Shown: positions 51,364-61,983 of the stretch, one piece after another | How positions within the stretch are numbered: the stretch's first letter is position 1 | How the letters are laid out: every line of letters begins with the position of its first letter | NCBI GenBank assembly: GCA_021819435.1 | Contig: JAKARB010000003.1 | Coordinates: 124,001 to 188,000, forward strand | Direction: 5' to 3' | DNA from: Pseudomonadota bacterium | GTDB lineage: Bacteria; Pseudomonadota; Gammaproteobacteria; Burkholderiales; Burkholderiaceae_C | Length of the DNA: 64,000 nt | Program-made: the position numbers and the translations under genes | Notes under the pieces: model-generated | Databases searched by the model: none | What the model saw: only the letters and a program-made list of their open reading frames with translations | What the model was told of the DNA's origin: nothing

Positions 51364-52350
51364 TTACCGCTTATCCAGACCTTGGGGCGGCCAGGCTTCC
51401 AGGCGCGAGCCCAGGGCCAGACCACGGGAAGCCAGCACTTCCTTGATTTCGTTGAGCGACTTGCGACCCAGGTTCGGGGTCTTGAGCAGCTCGGTCTCGG
51501 TGCGCTGGATCAGGTCGCCGATGTAGTAGATGTTCTCTGCCTTGAGGCAGTTGGCCGAACGCACGGTGAGTTCGAGCTCGTCGACCGGACGCAGCAGGAT
51601 CGGGTCGAAGTGCTGGGCCGACTTGGCGGGCGCGTCGAAAGCGGCGATCTCGCTGCCTTCCAGTTGCGCGAACACGGCCAGCTGTTCGACCAGGATCTTG
51701 GCCGAAGCACGGATCGCTTCCTCGGGCGAGATGGCGCCGTTGGTTTCGATCTCCATGACCAGCTTGTCCAGGTCGGTGCGCTGCTCCACGCGGGCGCTTT
51801 CAACCGTGTAGCTCACACGCTTGACGGGCGAGAACGAAGCGTCCAGCACGATGCGGCCGATGGCCTTGCTCGACTCTTCGCCATAGCGGCGCACGTTGCC
51901 AGGCACGTAGCCGCGGCCCTTCTCGACCTTGATCTGCATGTCCAGCTTGCCGCCTTGCGACAGGTGGGCGATGACGTGGCCGGGGTTGACGATCTCGATG
52001 TCGTGCGGGGTCTGGATGTCAGCGGCCGTGACGGGACCTTCGCCGTCCTTGCGCAGGACCAGGGTCACTTCGTCGCGGTTGTGCAGACGGAACACCACGC
52101 CCTTGAGGTTCAGCATGATGTTGACCACGTCTTCCTGCACGCCGTCGATCGACGAGTACTCGTGCAGCACACCGGCGATGGTGACTTCCGTGGGTGCGAA
52201 ACCGACCATCGACGACAACAGCACGCGACGCAGCGCGTTGCCGAGGGTGTGGCCATAGCCGCGCTCGAACGGTTCGAGCGTGACCTTGGCACGGTGACCG
52301 CCGAGCGGTTCCACCTGGATGGCTTTGGGTTTCAGCAAATTCGTTTGCAT
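51364..52350 (-). CDS. rpoA: RNA polymerase alpha subunit
   Basis: 328 residues. The N-terminal assembly domain has [27 protein letters not shown]. The C-terminal DNA-binding domain has [12 protein letters not shown] and [11 protein letters not shown]. It is preceded by a 166-base gap with a perfect 8-bp hairpin (52406-52424), and followed by rplQ. Confidence 0.99.
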   Translation of the reverse strand: MQTNLLKPKAIQVEPLGGHRAKVTLEPFERGYGHTLGNALRRVLLSSMVGFAPTEVTIAGVLHEYSSIDGVQEDVVNIMLNLKGVVFRLHNRDEVTLVLRKDGEGPVTAADIQTPHDIEIVNPGHVIAHLSQGGKLDMQIKVEKGRGYVPGNVRRYGEESSKAIGRIVLDASFSPVKRVSYTVESARVEQRTDLDKLVMEIETNGAISPEEAIRASAKILVEQLAVFAQLEGSEIAAFDAPAKSAQHFDPILLRPVDELELTVRSANCLKAENIYYIGDLIQRTETELLKTPNLGRKSLNEIKEVLASRGLALGSRLEAWPPQGLDKR

Positions 52351-52405
52351 GAGGTCTTCCTGTCAATACCCTCGGCTCGTTACACCGATAAGGCTGCTGG
52401 ACCAA

Positions 52406-52424
52406 CCGGAGCACCATGCTCCGG
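52406..52424. other. Perfect 8-bp hairpin between rpsD and rpoA
   Basis: CCGGAGCA, loop CCA, TGCTCCGG, with no T-run after it on the coding strand. It could stop 3'-5' decay or mark an RNase site between rpsD and rpoA, which are made in different amounts. Confidence 0.5.
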
Positions 52425-52516
52425 CTCTGAAAAACACAAGCCGCCGGACCCGAAAGCCCAACGGCGAGGGGCCGCGACGCACACCGGCAAGGCGCGCAAC
52501 GCGGCCAGCGATCGCA

Positions 52517-53140
52517 TCAACGCGAATACAGTTCGACGATCAGCGATTCGTTGATGTCGGAACCGAACTCGTCGCGGTCCGGGGTCTTCTTGAACACGCC
52601 TTCCAGCTTGGCGCCGTCCACCTGCACCCAGCCCGGCAGACCGATGGACTCGGCCAGCTTGTAGGCTTCCTGGACGCGCACTTGCTTCTTGGCCTTTTCG
52701 CGCACGGCGACGACATCACCAGTCTTGACCATGTACGAAGGGATGTTCACGACCTGGCCGTTCACCACGATGCCCTTGTGACCGACCAGCTGGCGGGCTT
52801 CGGCGCGGGTGGAGGCGTAGCCCATGCGGTAGACGACGTTGTCCAGGCGCGATTCGAGCAGGCTCAGCAGGTTGGCGCCGGTGTTGCCTTTGCGGCGCTC
52901 GGCTTCAGCGAAGTAGCGGCGGAATTGCTTTTCCAGGACGCCGTACATGCGCTTGACCTTCTGCTTTTCACGCAGCTGCAGGCCGAAGTCAGAGGTGCGC
53001 GAACCGGAGGTGCGGCCGTGCTGACCAGGCTTGGTGTCGAACTTGGCCTTGTCGCTGATGGGGCGGCGGGCGCTCTTGAGGAACAGGTCGGTGCCTTCGC
53101 GGCGGGCCAGTTTGGCCTTGGGTCCGAGGTAACGTGCCAC
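52517..53140 (-). CDS. rpsD: 30S ribosomal protein S4
   Basis: 207 residues from a GTG start: [21 protein letters not shown]. The S4 RNA-binding domain is [22 protein letters not shown]. The AAGGAC site and the universal N-terminus exclude longer frames. S4 is a primary 16S binder and, in enterics, the repressor of this operon. A likely internal promoter lies 134-163 bases upstream. Confidence 0.98.
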   Translation of the reverse strand: MARYLGPKAKLARREGTDLFLKSARRPISDKAKFDTKPGQHGRTSGSRTSDFGLQLREKQKVKRMYGVLEKQFRRYFAEAERRKGNTGANLLSLLESRLDNVVYRMGYASTRAEARQLVGHKGIVVNGQVVNIPSYMVKTGDVVAVREKAKKQVRVQEAYKLAESIGLPGWVQVDGAKLEGVFKKTPDRDEFGSDINESLIVELYSR

Positions 53141-53273
53141 TTTTCGTGTCCTTGTTTGATCTGACGCCAGCCCATGGAGGGACCCGGCGCGAGTCTGCGG
53201 GCCTTTGGCGCACAGACGGTGGGCTTCAGCAAAACCGGGCAGCATGGAGCCGCCCGATATCGGAAAACTTGCG

Positions 53274-53303
53274 ATTCTAGCAAGCGATTGAGTCACTCCG
53301 CAA
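53274..53303 (-). promoter_or_regulatory. Probable internal promoter for rpsD-rpoA-rplQ
   Basis: On the minus strand TTGCGG (-35, 53298-53303) and TAGAAT (-10, 53274-53279) are 18 bases apart. The -10 lies within the inverted repeat CTTGC/GCAAG. The 269-base gap between rpsK and rpsD has no gene, so a separate start of transcription is plausible. Confidence 0.5.
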
Positions 53304-53340
53304 ATAACCCGCCCAATTGGTCGGAATCCCGGAGCGACAA

Positions 53341-53369
53341 CACCTCGCCGGCGTCAGCCGGGCGAGGTG
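53341..53369. other. 12-bp hairpin between rpsK and rpsD
   Basis: CACCTCGCCGGC pairs with GCCGGGCGAGGTG around a GTCA loop, with one bulged G. It lies 40 bases past the rpsK stop and upstream of the internal promoter. Without a T-run it is a weak terminator or attenuator candidate. Confidence 0.5.
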
Positions 53370-53409
53370 GTTGTTCGGTGCCCCATGTGGGCCACCGAGC
53401 AGGCTGGCA

Positions 53410-53814
53410 TCAGATGCGGCGACGCTTCTGAGGACGGCAACCGTTGTGGGGAACCGGGGTCACGTCCGAGATGGAGTTGATCCGGATGCCCAGCGAAGCC
53501 AGGGCACGAACCGACGACTCGCGACCAGGACCAGGGCCCTTGATCTCGACGTCGAGGTTCTTGATGCCTTGCTCTTGCGCAGCGCGGCCGGCCACTTCAG
53601 CAGCCACCTGGGCAGCGAAGGGGGTCGACTTGCGCGAGCCCTTGAAGCCCTGACCACCCGACGAGGCCCAAGACAGGGCGTTGCCTTGACGGTCGGTGAT
53701 GGTGATGATGGTGTTGTTGAACGAAGCGTGCACGTGGGCGATGCCGTCCGCAATGTTCTTGCGGACCTTCTTGCTCACACGACGGGCAGCGCTGTTCGCA
53801 GGTGCTTTTGCCAT
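53410..53814 (-). CDS. rpsK: 30S ribosomal protein S11
   Basis: 134 residues with [33 protein letters not shown] and the C-terminal P-H-N-G-C-R-P-P-type ending ([12 protein letters not shown]). It forms the platform of the 30S subunit. It follows rpsM after 36 bases. Confidence 0.99.
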   Translation of the reverse strand: MAKAPANSAARRVSKKVRKNIADGIAHVHASFNNTIITITDRQGNALSWASSGGQGFKGSRKSTPFAAQVAAEVAGRAAQEQGIKNLDVEIKGPGPGRESSVRALASLGIRINSISDVTPVPHNGCRPQKRRRI

Positions 53815-53850
53815 GATGTTTCTCTTTCGAACTCAGTCAACCAGCGCGGA

Positions 53851-54213
53851 TCACTTCTTGCCAGCGATGGCCTTGCGCGGACCCTTGCGGGTGCGGGCAT
53901 TCGTGCGGGTGCGTTGACCACGCATCGGCAGGCCACGGCGATGGCGGAAGCCGCGATAGCAACCCAGATCCATCAGGCGCTTGATGTTCATCGAGAGTTC
54001 GCGGCGCAGGTCACCTTCAATGGTGAGCTTGCCCACTTCTTCCCGAATCTTTTCCAGGTCGCCGTCGGTCAATTCCTTGATCTTCTTGTCGAAGGGAATG
54101 CCTGCAGCCGTGCAGATCTTCTGCGCGGTGGTGCGACCAATGCCGTAGATCGAAGTCAAACCGATTTCGGTGTGCTTGTGCGGCGGAATGTTGATGCCAG
54201 CAATACGAGCCAT
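53851..54213 (-). CDS. rpsM: 30S ribosomal protein S13
   Basis: 120 residues: [14 protein letters not shown] at the start, [11 protein letters not shown], and [19 protein letters not shown] at the end. It contacts tRNA and bridges the subunits in the 30S head. It is first of the classical alpha operon and follows rpmJ. Confidence 0.99.
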   Translation of the reverse strand: MARIAGINIPPHKHTEIGLTSIYGIGRTTAQKICTAAGIPFDKKIKELTDGDLEKIREEVGKLTIEGDLRRELSMNIKRLMDLGCYRGFRHRRGLPMRGQRTRTNARTRKGPRKAIAGKK

Positions 54214-54257
54214 AACTGTCCTCTGAACGCGTGTGTCGTCGCCCGATCAGGCGGCGA

Positions 54258-54371
54258 TCAGCCTTGACGCTGCTTGTGGCGGGGGTCCGTGCAGATCACG
54301 CGGACCACGCCCTTGCGGCGGATGATTTTGCAATTGCGGCACATGACCTTGACGGATGCCGAGACTTTCAT
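54258..54371 (-). CDS. rpmJ: 50S ribosomal protein L36
   Basis: 37 residues. [11 protein letters not shown] opens the protein, and C11, C14, C27 and H32 form the zinc-binding set, so this is the C+ version. An AGGAGAAG site precedes the ATG. It lies between rpsM and secY with no infA beside it. Confidence 0.97.
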   Translation of the reverse strand: MKVSASVKVMCRNCKIIRRKGVVRVICTDPRHKQRQG

Positions 54372-54541
54372 GGTCTTCTCCTGAACCGCCGGTTGCCCAG
54401 CGGAAATTCGCCCACGTTTCCGGGGTCAAAAACTCCAGCTCACTTCGCCCGGAACACGATGCGAGCACCGACTCAAACCAGTTTCAAGCTTCACACGCCA
54501 GGCTTGCAGCCCATCGTGTTGGCAGTGGTAGGCCACTGCGT
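54372..54541 (-). promoter_or_regulatory. Structured 170-base leader between secY and rpmJ
   Basis: Right after the secY stop is a 7-bp hairpin, GCAGTGG-CCTA-CCACTGC on the coding strand (54522-54539). Next to it the arms AACACGATG (54512-54520) and CATCGTGTT (54453-54461) can pair over 50 bases. The stretch is too short for infA. It precedes rpmJ-rpsM-rpsK and could be the place where a ribosomal protein such as S4 binds the mRNA. Confidence 0.45.
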
Positions 54542-55852
54542 TCAGCTTGCCTTGAAATTCGCCTTTTTCAGCAGAGAGTCATACTGCTGAGACATGACGT
54601 AGGACTGCACCTGGGCCCAGAAATCCATCGTGACGACCACGATGATGAGCAGCGAAGTCCCACCGAAGTAGAAGGGAACGTTGTACTTGAGCACGAGGAA
54701 CTCGGGCAGCAGGCACACCGCAGTGATGTACACGGCACCGACCAGGGTCAGGCGGGCCAAGATTTTATCAATGTATCGAGCGGTTTGGTCGCCAGGACGG
54801 ATCCCGGGGATGAATGCACCACTCTTTTTCAAGTTGTCTGCGGTCTCTCGGCTGTTGAACACCAGGGCCGTGTAGAAGAAGCAGAAGAACACAATGGCCA
54901 CCGAGTACAGGATCACGTAGATCGGTTGACCCGGCGAAAGCATGGCGGCGATGTCCTTCAGCCAGCGCATGCTGTCACCCGTGGCGAACCAGCCCACGGC
55001 GGTGGTCGGCAGCAGGATGATCGACGAAGCGAAGATCGGAGGGATCACGCCAGCCATGTTGATCTTGAGCGGGAGGTGCGAGGACTGGCCGCCGTAGACA
55101 CGGTTGCCGACCTGGCGCTTGGCGTAATTGACCAGGATCTTGCGCTGGCCACGCTCGACGAACACCACCGCGTAGGTCACCAGGCCGATCAGGGCCACGA
55201 TGAAGATGGCCGCAGGGATGCTCATGGCGCCGGTGCGAATCAACTCGAACAAGCCAGCCAGCGCACCCGGCAGACCCGCAGCAATACCACCAAAGATCAG
55301 GATCGAGATGCCGTTGCCCAGACCGCGCTCGGTGATCTGCTCACCCAGCCACATCAGGAACATCGTGCCAGCCGTCAAACTGATGACGGTGGTCATGCGG
55401 AAGCCGAAGCCAGGGCTGATGACCAGACCAGCCGTGCCTTCCAGTGCCACAGCGATGCCGAAGGACTGGAACAAAGCCAGACCCAGCGTGCCGTAGCGGG
55501 TGTATTGCGTGATCTTGCGACGACCGGCTTCGCCCTCTTTCTTGAGCTGTTCCAGTTGCGGGATCACATAGCCCATCATCTGCATGATGATGGACGCGGA
55601 GATGTAGGGCATGATGCCCAGCGCGAACACGGTGAAGCGCGACAGCGCGCCACCCGAGAACATGTTGAACAGGCTCAGGATGCCGCCTTGCTGACCCTTG
55701 AACAACTGTTGCAGCTGCGCAGGGTCGATCCCCGGCACGGGGATGTGGGCCCCGATGCGGTAGACGACCAGCGCGAGCAGCAGGAAGACCAGGCGACGTT
55801 GGAGGTCGCCGTACTTGCCGCTTTGTGCCAGTTGAGAGGGAGAAGTTGCCAC
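54542..55852 (-). CDS. secY: Preprotein translocase subunit SecY
   Basis: 436 residues with ten transmembrane helices. The plug and pore signatures [12 protein letters not shown] near the N-terminus and the cytoplasmic [15 protein letters not shown] loop are present. It forms the channel of the Sec translocon. It lies 25 bases after rplO in the spc operon. Confidence 0.98.
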   Translation of the reverse strand: MATSPSQLAQSGKYGDLQRRLVFLLLALVVYRIGAHIPVPGIDPAQLQQLFKGQQGGILSLFNMFSGGALSRFTVFALGIMPYISASIIMQMMGYVIPQLEQLKKEGEAGRRKITQYTRYGTLGLALFQSFGIAVALEGTAGLVISPGFGFRMTTVISLTAGTMFLMWLGEQITERGLGNGISILIFGGIAAGLPGALAGLFELIRTGAMSIPAAIFIVALIGLVTYAVVFVERGQRKILVNYAKRQVGNRVYGGQSSHLPLKINMAGVIPPIFASSIILLPTTAVGWFATGDSMRWLKDIAAMLSPGQPIYVILYSVAIVFFCFFYTALVFNSRETADNLKKSGAFIPGIRPGDQTARYIDKILARLTLVGAVYITAVCLLPEFLVLKYNVPFYFGGTSLLIIVVVTMDFWAQVQSYVMSQQYDSLLKKANFKAS

Positions 55853-55877
55853 GCTGAGTCCTGTTCAGGAGACGTTC

Positions 55878-56312
55878 TTATTCGGCGATGGAGCCGCCGG
55901 CTGCTTCGATCGCGGCCTTGGCACCAACGGTGGCGCCGATGCCCTTCAAGACGACCTTGGCAGACAGTTCACCCGACTTGATCACCTTGACGACCTTGGC
56001 CAGCTGGGGCACGAGGCCGGCTTGCTTCAGGGTCAGGACGTCCACCTCAGCGGCGCCCAGAGCCTGCAGTTCGCTCAGGGTGATTTCGGCGTTGTACTTC
56101 AGCGATTGCGACTTGAAGCCACGCTTGGGCAGGCGACGTTGCAGCGGCATTTGACCGCCTTCGAAGCCGACCTTGTGGTAGCCGCCCGAACGCGACTTCT
56201 GACCCTTGTGACCGCGACCGGCGGTCTTGCCCAGGCCGGAGCCGATGCCACGGCCGACACGGCGCTTGGCATGCTTGGCACCCGATGCGGGCTTGATGCT
56301 GTTGAGTTCCAT
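55878..56312 (-). CDS. rplO: 50S ribosomal protein L15
   Basis: 144 residues. [22 protein letters not shown] and the glycine-rich [12 protein letters not shown] are typical. A late assembly protein of the large subunit, it lies between rpmD and secY. Confidence 0.98.
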   Translation of the reverse strand: MELNSIKPASGAKHAKRRVGRGIGSGLGKTAGRGHKGQKSRSGGYHKVGFEGGQMPLQRRLPKRGFKSQSLKYNAEITLSELQALGAAEVDVLTLKQAGLVPQLAKVVKVIKSGELSAKVVLKGIGATVGAKAAIEAAGGSIAE

Positions 56313-56337
56313 GATGTTCCTCTGACTGCCGGATGCC

Positions 56338-56520
56338 TTACAGCACCTGGACCAGGTAACGGACCTTGGTGATCATGCCGCGCACAGCGGGCGTGTCTTC
56401 CAGGACAGCGGTGCTGTTCAGGCGACGCAGGCCCAGGCCCTTCACGGTGGCACGGTGGTCGGCCTTGCAGCCGATCACGCTGCGGACCAGCTTGACGGTG
56501 ACGGTTTTCTTTTCGCTCAT
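56338..56520 (-). CDS. rpmD: 50S ribosomal protein L30
   Basis: 60 residues beginning [17 protein letters not shown]. The L-G-L-R-R-L-N-S-T segment and the final V-R-Y-L-V-Q-V are standard. The start at 56520 gives the usual length; an upstream in-frame ATG would overlap rpsE. Confidence 0.97.
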   Translation of the reverse strand: MSEKKTVTVKLVRSVIGCKADHRATVKGLGLRRLNSTAVLEDTPAVRGMITKVRYLVQVL

Positions 56521-56536
56521 GTCTGCTCTCCTGCGA

Positions 56537-57055
56537 TCAGTTGAACAGCTGTTCAACGCTCAGACCGCGCTTGGCAGCGACTTCGGACGGCGTCGTGGCC
56601 TTGGCCAGGGCGTCGAACGTGGCGCGGACCATGTTGTAGGGGTTCGAAGAACCCAGGCTCTTGGCGACGATGTCGGTGATGCCCATCACTTCGAAGACAG
56701 CGCGCATCGGGCCGCCGGCGATGATGCCGGTACCGGCGGGAGCCGGAGCCAGCAGCACCTTGGCTGCGCCGTGTTCGCCGGTCACGTTGTGGTGAACGGT
56801 GCCGTTCTTCAGCGAGACCTTCAGCATGTTGCGACGTGCTTGGTCCATGGCCTTTTGCACGGCCAGGGGCACTTCACGTGCCTTGCCCTTGCCCATGCCG
56901 ATGCGGCCATCGCCGTCACCAACCACGGTGAGGGCTGCGAAACCCATGATCCGACCGCCCTTGACCACTTTGGTCACGCGGTTCACCTGGATCATCTTCT
57001 CGCGCAGACCATCGTCGCGACCTTCGTCTGCCACTTTGGGTTGAAACTTAGCCAT
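56537..57055 (-). CDS. rpsE: 30S ribosomal protein S5
   Basis: 172 residues: [16 protein letters not shown] in the N-terminal double-stranded RNA-binding part and [14 protein letters not shown] in the C-terminal part. S5 helps decoding accuracy. It lies 16 bases before rpmD. Confidence 0.98.
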   Translation of the reverse strand: MAKFQPKVADEGRDDGLREKMIQVNRVTKVVKGGRIMGFAALTVVGDGDGRIGMGKGKAREVPLAVQKAMDQARRNMLKVSLKNGTVHHNVTGEHGAAKVLLAPAPAGTGIIAGGPMRAVFEVMGITDIVAKSLGSSNPYNMVRATFDALAKATTPSEVAAKRGLSVEQLFN

Positions 57056-57085
57056 TTGAGATTCCTTCCGGTTGCTGCGCGAGGC

Positions 57086-57445
57086 TTAGAACTGGAGGCC
57101 GGCTTCACGCGCGGCTTCAGCCAGGGCCTTGATGCGACCGTGATACTGGTAACCAGCACGGTCGAAAGCCACCTTCTCGACGCCAGCAGCCTTCGCACGT
57201 TCGGCGATGCGCTTGCCGATCAGCGAAGCGGCTTCGGTGTTGCCACCGTTCTTGATTTGCTCGCGCACTTCCTTCTCGGCGGTCGACGCGGTGGCGATGA
57301 CCTTGCTGCCGTCGCCAGAAATCACGCTGGCGTAGATGTGCAGGTTGCTGCGGGTGACCGTCAGACGCACGGCGCCTTGCAGGGCGATGCGAACACGGGT
57401 CTGGCGCGCACGACGCAGGCGCTGTTCCTTCTTGCTCAATGCCAT
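57086..57445 (-). CDS. rplR: 50S ribosomal protein L18
   Basis: 119 residues with [11 protein letters not shown] near the start, [13 protein letters not shown] and the closing [16 protein letters not shown]. It binds 5S rRNA. Spacing to rpsE is 30 bases. Confidence 0.98.
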   Translation of the reverse strand: MALSKKEQRLRRARQTRVRIALQGAVRLTVTRSNLHIYASVISGDGSKVIATASTAEKEVREQIKNGGNTEAASLIGKRIAERAKAAGVEKVAFDRAGYQYHGRIKALAEAAREAGLQF

Positions 57446-57459
57446 GATGAATCAGCTCC

Positions 57460-57993
57460 TTACTTCTTCTTGGTCTCTTTGAGGACCACGCGCTCGTCCG
57501 CATAGCGGATGCCCTTGCCCTTGTAAGGCTCGGGCGGACGGAACGCACGCACTTCGGCAGCGATCTGGCCGACGACCTGACGGTCGGCGCCCTTGATCAG
57601 GATCTCGGTCTGAGACGGGGTCTCGACCTTGATGCCGGCGGGCATGTCCTTCACCACGGGGTGAGAGAAACCGATTTGCAGGTTCAGCTTCTGGCCTTGG
57701 GCCTGGGCGCGGAAGCCCACGCCGACCAGGGTCAGCTTCTTCTCGAAGCCCTTGGACACACCGTTGATGGTGTTGGCCAGCAGGGCGCGGAAGGTGCCGG
57801 ACATGGCATTGGCTGCGGCGGTGTCGTTGACCGGGGCGACCTTCAGCGTGGCGCCGTCTTGCGTGACGGTGACCAGGCCGTTGGCCGGCAGGCTCAGGGT
57901 GCCGTTGCCGCCCTTGACGGTGATGGCTTCGGCCGAGATCTTGACGTCCACACCTTGAGGGACGGCGATCGGCATTTTTCCAACGCGGGACAT
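57460..57993 (-). CDS. rplF: 50S ribosomal protein L6
   Basis: 177 residues starting [15 protein letters not shown]. The C-terminal [12 protein letters not shown] signature is present. The start at 57993 is the family start. It binds 23S rRNA near the factor-binding site. Confidence 0.98.
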   Translation of the reverse strand: MSRVGKMPIAVPQGVDVKISAEAITVKGGNGTLSLPANGLVTVTQDGATLKVAPVNDTAAANAMSGTFRALLANTINGVSKGFEKKLTLVGVGFRAQAQGQKLNLQIGFSHPVVKDMPAGIKVETPSQTEILIKGADRQVVGQIAAEVRAFRPPEPYKGKGIRYADERVVLKETKKK

Positions 57994-58009
57994 TGCGATT
58001 GCTCCTCTA

Positions 58010-58405
58010 TCAGGCGACGTACGCGATGACTTCGCCACCGATGCCGGCAGCGCGAGCCTTGCGGTCGGTCATGACGCCCTTCGGGGTGGTCACGATGGCA
58101 ACGCCCAGGCCGTTCATGACCTGAGGGATGTCGTGACGGCCCTTGTAGATGCGCAGACCGGGACGGGACACACGCTCGATGCGCTCGATGACCGGACGGC
58201 CAGCGTAGTACTTCAAAGCGATTTCCAGCGTGGGCTTGGCGGCTTCACCGGTGACGGCGAAACCGTCGATGTAGCCTTCGTCCTTCAGGACTTGGGCGAT
58301 CGCGACTTTCAGCTTGGAAGACGGCAGGGCAACGTTGGTCTTGTTGACCATTTGTGCGTTGCGGATGCGCGTCAGCATGTCGGCGATGGGATCACTCATG
58401 CTCAT
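58010..58405 (-). CDS. rpsH: 30S ribosomal protein S8
   Basis: 131 residues with the universal [18 protein letters not shown] start. S8 is a central 16S binder and represses the spc operon in enterics by binding inside the rplE region. It lies 29 bases after rpsN. Confidence 0.98.
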   Translation of the reverse strand: MSMSDPIADMLTRIRNAQMVNKTNVALPSSKLKVAIAQVLKDEGYIDGFAVTGEAAKPTLEIALKYYAGRPVIERIERVSRPGLRIYKGRHDIPQVMNGLGVAIVTTPKGVMTDRKARAAGIGGEVIAYVA

Positions 58406-58434
58406 GGGATAACTCCTGTTCGTGCCCGGCCGGA

Positions 58435-58740
58435 TTACCAGCTTGCCTTGGTGACACCGGGGATGTCGCCAGCGAAAGCCAATTCACGGATCTTGGAACG
58501 GCCGAGGCCGAACTGACGGAAAGTGCCACGGGGGCGACCGGTCAGGTTGCAGCGTGCGCGCAGACGGGTCGGGTTGGCATTGCGGGGCAGCTTTTGCAGC
58601 TCAAGGCGAGCGGCGTAGCGCTCTTCTTCCGACTTCTTGGCGTCATCGATGATGGCCTTGAGTTCGGCGTACTTCTTGGCGTACTTGGCGACGAGCTTTT
58701 CGCGCTTTTCTTCGCGTTGCTTCAGAGAGACTTTTGCCAT
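58435..58740 (-). CDS. rpsN: 30S ribosomal protein S14
   Basis: 101 residues, the long zinc-free form: there is only one Cys (in [12 protein letters not shown]). [15 protein letters not shown] ends the conserved part. It lies in the 30S head. Confidence 0.98.
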   Translation of the reverse strand: MAKVSLKQREEKREKLVAKYAKKYAELKAIIDDAKKSEEERYAARLELQKLPRNANPTRLRARCNLTGRPRGTFRQFGLGRSKIRELAFAGDIPGVTKASW

Positions 58741-58748
58741 GGCGGGCC

Positions 58749-59300
58749 TCAGTTCTTGAACGGGAACTTGAAAGCCGTCAGCAATGCCTTGGCTTCTTCG
58801 TCGGTCTTGGCGGTCGTCGTGATGCTGATGTTCAGACCACGGACAGCATCGATCTTCTCGTACTCGATTTCCGGGAAGATGATCTGTTCCTTGACGCCCA
58901 CGTTGTAGTTGCCGCGACCGTCGAACGAACGACCCGAGATGCCGCGGAAGTCACGCACGCGGGGCAGCGAGACGGTGACGAAGCGGTCCAGGAATTCGAA
59001 CATGGTGACGCCACGCAGGGTGACCATGCAGCCGATGGGCATGTTTTCGCGGATCTTGAAACCGGCGATGGCCTTCTTCGACATGGTGACCACGGGCTTC
59101 TGGCCGGCGATCTTGGTCAGGTCGCCAACGGCGTGTTCCATGACCTTCTTGTCGGAGACGGCTTCCGAGACACCCATGTTCAGGGTGATCTTGGTCAGGC
59201 GCGGCACTTCCATGATCGACTTGTAGCCGAACTGCTTCATCAGTTCGGGGACGATCTTTTCGCGGTAGATCTGCTGCAGGCGAGCTTGTTGTTGAGCCAT
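58749..59300 (-). CDS. rplE: 50S ribosomal protein L5
   Basis: 183 residues: [13 protein letters not shown] near the start, [12 protein letters not shown] and [19 protein letters not shown]. It binds 5S rRNA and the P-site tRNA. The start at 59300 is preferred over an ATG four codons upstream, by family length. Confidence 0.98.
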   Translation of the reverse strand: MAQQQARLQQIYREKIVPELMKQFGYKSIMEVPRLTKITLNMGVSEAVSDKKVMEHAVGDLTKIAGQKPVVTMSKKAIAGFKIRENMPIGCMVTLRGVTMFEFLDRFVTVSLPRVRDFRGISGRSFDGRGNYNVGVKEQIIFPEIEYEKIDAVRGLNISITTTAKTDEEAKALLTAFKFPFKN

Positions 59301-59308
59301 TTGTGACC

Positions 59309-59626
59309 TCAAGCCTTGATTTCTTCGCCGCTGGACTTGAAGACGCGCACTTTCTTGCCGTCAGCCAGGAGCTTGATACCGACGCGGTCAGCCTTGCCGG
59401 AGGCAGGGTTGAAGATCGCCACGTTGGACTGGTGGATGGGCATGGTCTTGTCGACGATGCCACCGGTGGTGCCCTTCAGGGGGTTCGGCTTGACGTGCTT
59501 TTTGGACACGTTCACGCCGTCGACCAGCAGGTGGTCGGCGTCGACGCGAGCGGACACGGTGCCGCGCTTGCCTTTGTCACGGCCGGTCAGGACGATGACC
59601 TGGTCGCCGGTTTTGAGCTTGTTCAT
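59309..59626 (-). CDS. rplX: 50S ribosomal protein L24
   Basis: 105 residues with the KOW motif [17 protein letters not shown]. It starts assembly of the large subunit. The gene order rplN-rplX-rplE is conserved. Confidence 0.98.
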   Translation of the reverse strand: MNKLKTGDQVIVLTGRDKGKRGTVSARVDADHLLVDGVNVSKKHVKPNPLKGTTGGIVDKTMPIHQSNVAIFNPASGKADRVGIKLLADGKKVRVFKSSGEEIKA

Positions 59627-59654
59627 TGAGCTGTCCTTTGCGTTGGCCGAGGAG

Positions 59655-60023
<369 letters not shown>

Positions 60024-60212
60024 GGTGTACCCCAACTTGACCGTTCGGCTGCGCAACCCCTGCAAAACCCTTTTGCAGACCAGCCACACAACAACGAACC
60101 ATCAGTCTTGGGCCCGTAGAACGGGCGGATCTGAAAGAAGCCCTGACTTCGAAGAATCCCGCCAAGGGGTGGCGAGCCGAAATCAGAAAGCGCTCTAACA
60201 GCGAAGCCTTGC

Positions 60213-60242
60213 ATTATGCACGACTTCTGATGCGTGCGTCAA
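60213..60242 (-). promoter_or_regulatory. Promoter of the rplN-led ribosomal operon
   Basis: On the minus strand TTGACG (-35, 60237-60242) and CATAAT (-10, 60213-60218) are 18 bases apart. Transcription would begin near 60206 and leave a leader of about 180 bases before rplN. The leader holds a perfect TGCAAAA/TTTTGCA stem (about 60060-60076). Both hexamers match the sigma-70 consensus at five of six positions. Confidence 0.7.
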
Positions 60243-60311
60243 GCACCCCTGTCGAACCGGGGCGTGGCGACGACAAATGCCGGGGCACACACTCGCGAAA
60301 GTGCGGGCGAT

Positions 60312-61211
60312 TCAGTTGCCCCAGGCCGTCAACCGTTCCGCCAGGAAGGCCTGCAGCAGTCGCACCGCGGGGCCAAGTTGCCGTCGGTCGGCGCAGAGAA
60401 GGTGCAAGGGACTGACCTCACCTCGCCAAGCCGGGCACAGCGCGACGAGCCGGCCAGCCCGCAGGTCAGCCCGGACATCGAGCTCCGATTTGTAGGCGAT
60501 GCCCAGCCCATCGACCGCCCACCGGCGCACCACCTCGCCGTCGTCGGCCTGGCGATCACCCCGCACCTCGACGTCGAGGGCCTGACCTTCGCTCCAGAAG
60601 CGCCAGCGCTGGTGCACCTGTTCGCCCAGCACGTAGCAGAGGCAGTTGTGCTCGGCGAGTTCTTCGGGATGCCGCACCGCGCCATGGCGCTCGATGTATC
60701 GCGGCGACGCGACCAGCACGCGGCGGGCGTCCGGCGCCAGTGGCAGGGCCACCAGGTCGGAATCGGGCGGCACGCCGTAGCGGATGGCGATGTCAACGGG
60801 CTGCCCGTAGACATCCGCCAGGCGGTCGGAGATCTGCAAGCGCAGGCTGACGCGCGGGTGCGCTGCCATGAACTCGCTCAACCAGGGCAGCAGGACATGG
60901 CGCCCAAGGTCGGAAGGCATCGAAACCTGAAGGCTGCCCGCTGCCACCACCTGGCCGCAGCGGATCTGCTGGCCGGCGGACTCGATCAGGTCGATCGCCT
61001 GGCGGGCGCTCGCGAGGAAGAGTTCCCCTTGCGGCGTGATGCGCTGCCTGCGGGTTGAGCGCAGCAGCAAGGGCACACCGAGTTCGCCCTCCAGGCGCTG
61101 AAGTGCCGCGCTGGCCGCCGCCGGTGTCAAGCCCAGCTTGCGCGCGGCGGCGGACAGGCTGCCGGCTTCCACGGTGGCGATGAACAGTTGCAGGTCAGAA
61201 AAAGCCCTCAT
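60312..61211 (-). CDS. LysR-family transcriptional regulator
   Basis: 299 residues. The winged helix-turn-helix (F-S-D-L-Q-L-F-I-A-T-V-E-A-G-S-L-S-A-A-A-R-K-L-G-L-T-P-A-A-A-S) is followed by a periplasmic-binding-like effector domain. The start at 61211 gives a normal N-terminus. It is divergent from nfsB, 118 bases away, with a palindrome right beside its start, so it probably controls nfsB and itself. It is not functionally tied to the ribosomal operon downstream. Confidence 0.93.
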   Translation of the reverse strand: MRAFSDLQLFIATVEAGSLSAAARKLGLTPAAASAALQRLEGELGVPLLLRSTRRQRITPQGELFLASARQAIDLIESAGQQIRCGQVVAAGSLQVSMPSDLGRHVLLPWLSEFMAAHPRVSLRLQISDRLADVYGQPVDIAIRYGVPPDSDLVALPLAPDARRVLVASPRYIERHGAVRHPEELAEHNCLCYVLGEQVHQRWRFWSEGQALDVEVRGDRQADDGEVVRRWAVDGLGIAYKSELDVRADLRAGRLVALCPAWRGEVSPLHLLCADRRQLGPAVRLLQAFLAERLTAWGN

Positions 61212-61212
61212 C

Positions 61213-61245
61213 TTCAAATTATGTTTGAAATTTGTTCAACTGAAC
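61213..61245. promoter_or_regulatory. LysR-type operators between the regulator and nfsB
   Basis: TTCAAA-TTATG-TTTGAA (61213-61229) is a perfect 17-base palindrome that fits the T-N11-A LysR box. GTTCA-AC-TGAAC (61234-61245) is a second one. The first begins one base before the LysR start codon, as expected for autorepression. Confidence 0.65.
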
Positions 61246-61329
61246 GCCAGTTTTTCAATTCAGGAAACCAAATGAAGATGTGTCTTGGGCGCTGACGCGC
61301 GCACTCGACCCCTCCACCCAGAAATCACC

Positions 61330-61983
61330 ATGAACCTCTCAGACATCGTCCAGACCCGCTACACCACCAAGGCCTTCGACCCGAGCCGCAAGCTCAGCGC
61401 CGAGCAGGTGGAGCAGATCGAAACCCTGCTGCGCTTCAGCCCTTCGTCAACCAATGCGCAACCGTGGCACTTCGTGATCGCCAGCAGCGAAGCGGGCAAG
61501 GGCCGCATTGCCGACACGCTGGCGGGCGGGCATGCCTACAACGAGGCCAAGGTGCGCAAGGCCTCGCACGTGGTGGTGCTGTGCACCAGGCAAGCGATCA
61601 CCGACGAATACCTGGAGCGCGTGCTGGCGCAGGAGCAGACCGATGGCCGCTTCGCCACGCCCGAGGCGCGCGCCGGCCAGCACACGGGCCGCTCGTTCTT
61701 CGTGAACCTGCACCGCTTCGAACGCCGCGATGCGCAGCATTGGGCCGACAAGCAGACTTACCTGGCCCTGGGTTTTCTGCTGCTCGGGGCGGCGGCGCTG
61801 GGTGTGGACGCGTGCCCGATCGAAGGCTTTGATCAGGGCGCGGTGGACGAGGCGCTGGGCCTGAGGACACAGGGTCTGTCGAGCACGGTGATCGTGGCGC
61901 TGGGTTTCCGCGCCGAGGACGACTTCAACGCCAAACTGCCGAAGTCTCGGCTGCCTGCTGATGAGGTGATCACCCGACTGTGA
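61330..61983 (+). CDS. nfsB: Oxygen-insensitive NAD(P)H nitroreductase
   Basis: 217 residues, the same length as the enterobacterial protein. R-Y-T-T-K-A-F-D-P-S-R-K-L, S-P-S-S-T-N-A-Q-P-W-H-F (FMN contacts) and G-V-D-A-C-P-I-E-G-F-D are typical. It reduces nitroaromatics and quinones with FMN. It is divergent from a LysR gene, and its stop touches the tldD stop without a spacer. Confidence 0.93.
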   Translation: MNLSDIVQTRYTTKAFDPSRKLSAEQVEQIETLLRFSPSSTNAQPWHFVIASSEAGKGRIADTLAGGHAYNEAKVRKASHVVVLCTRQAITDEYLERVLAQEQTDGRFATPEARAGQHTGRSFFVNLHRFERRDAQHWADKQTYLALGFLLLGAAALGVDACPIEGFDQGAVDEALGLRTQGLSSTVIVALGFRAEDDFNAKLPKSRLPADEVITRL

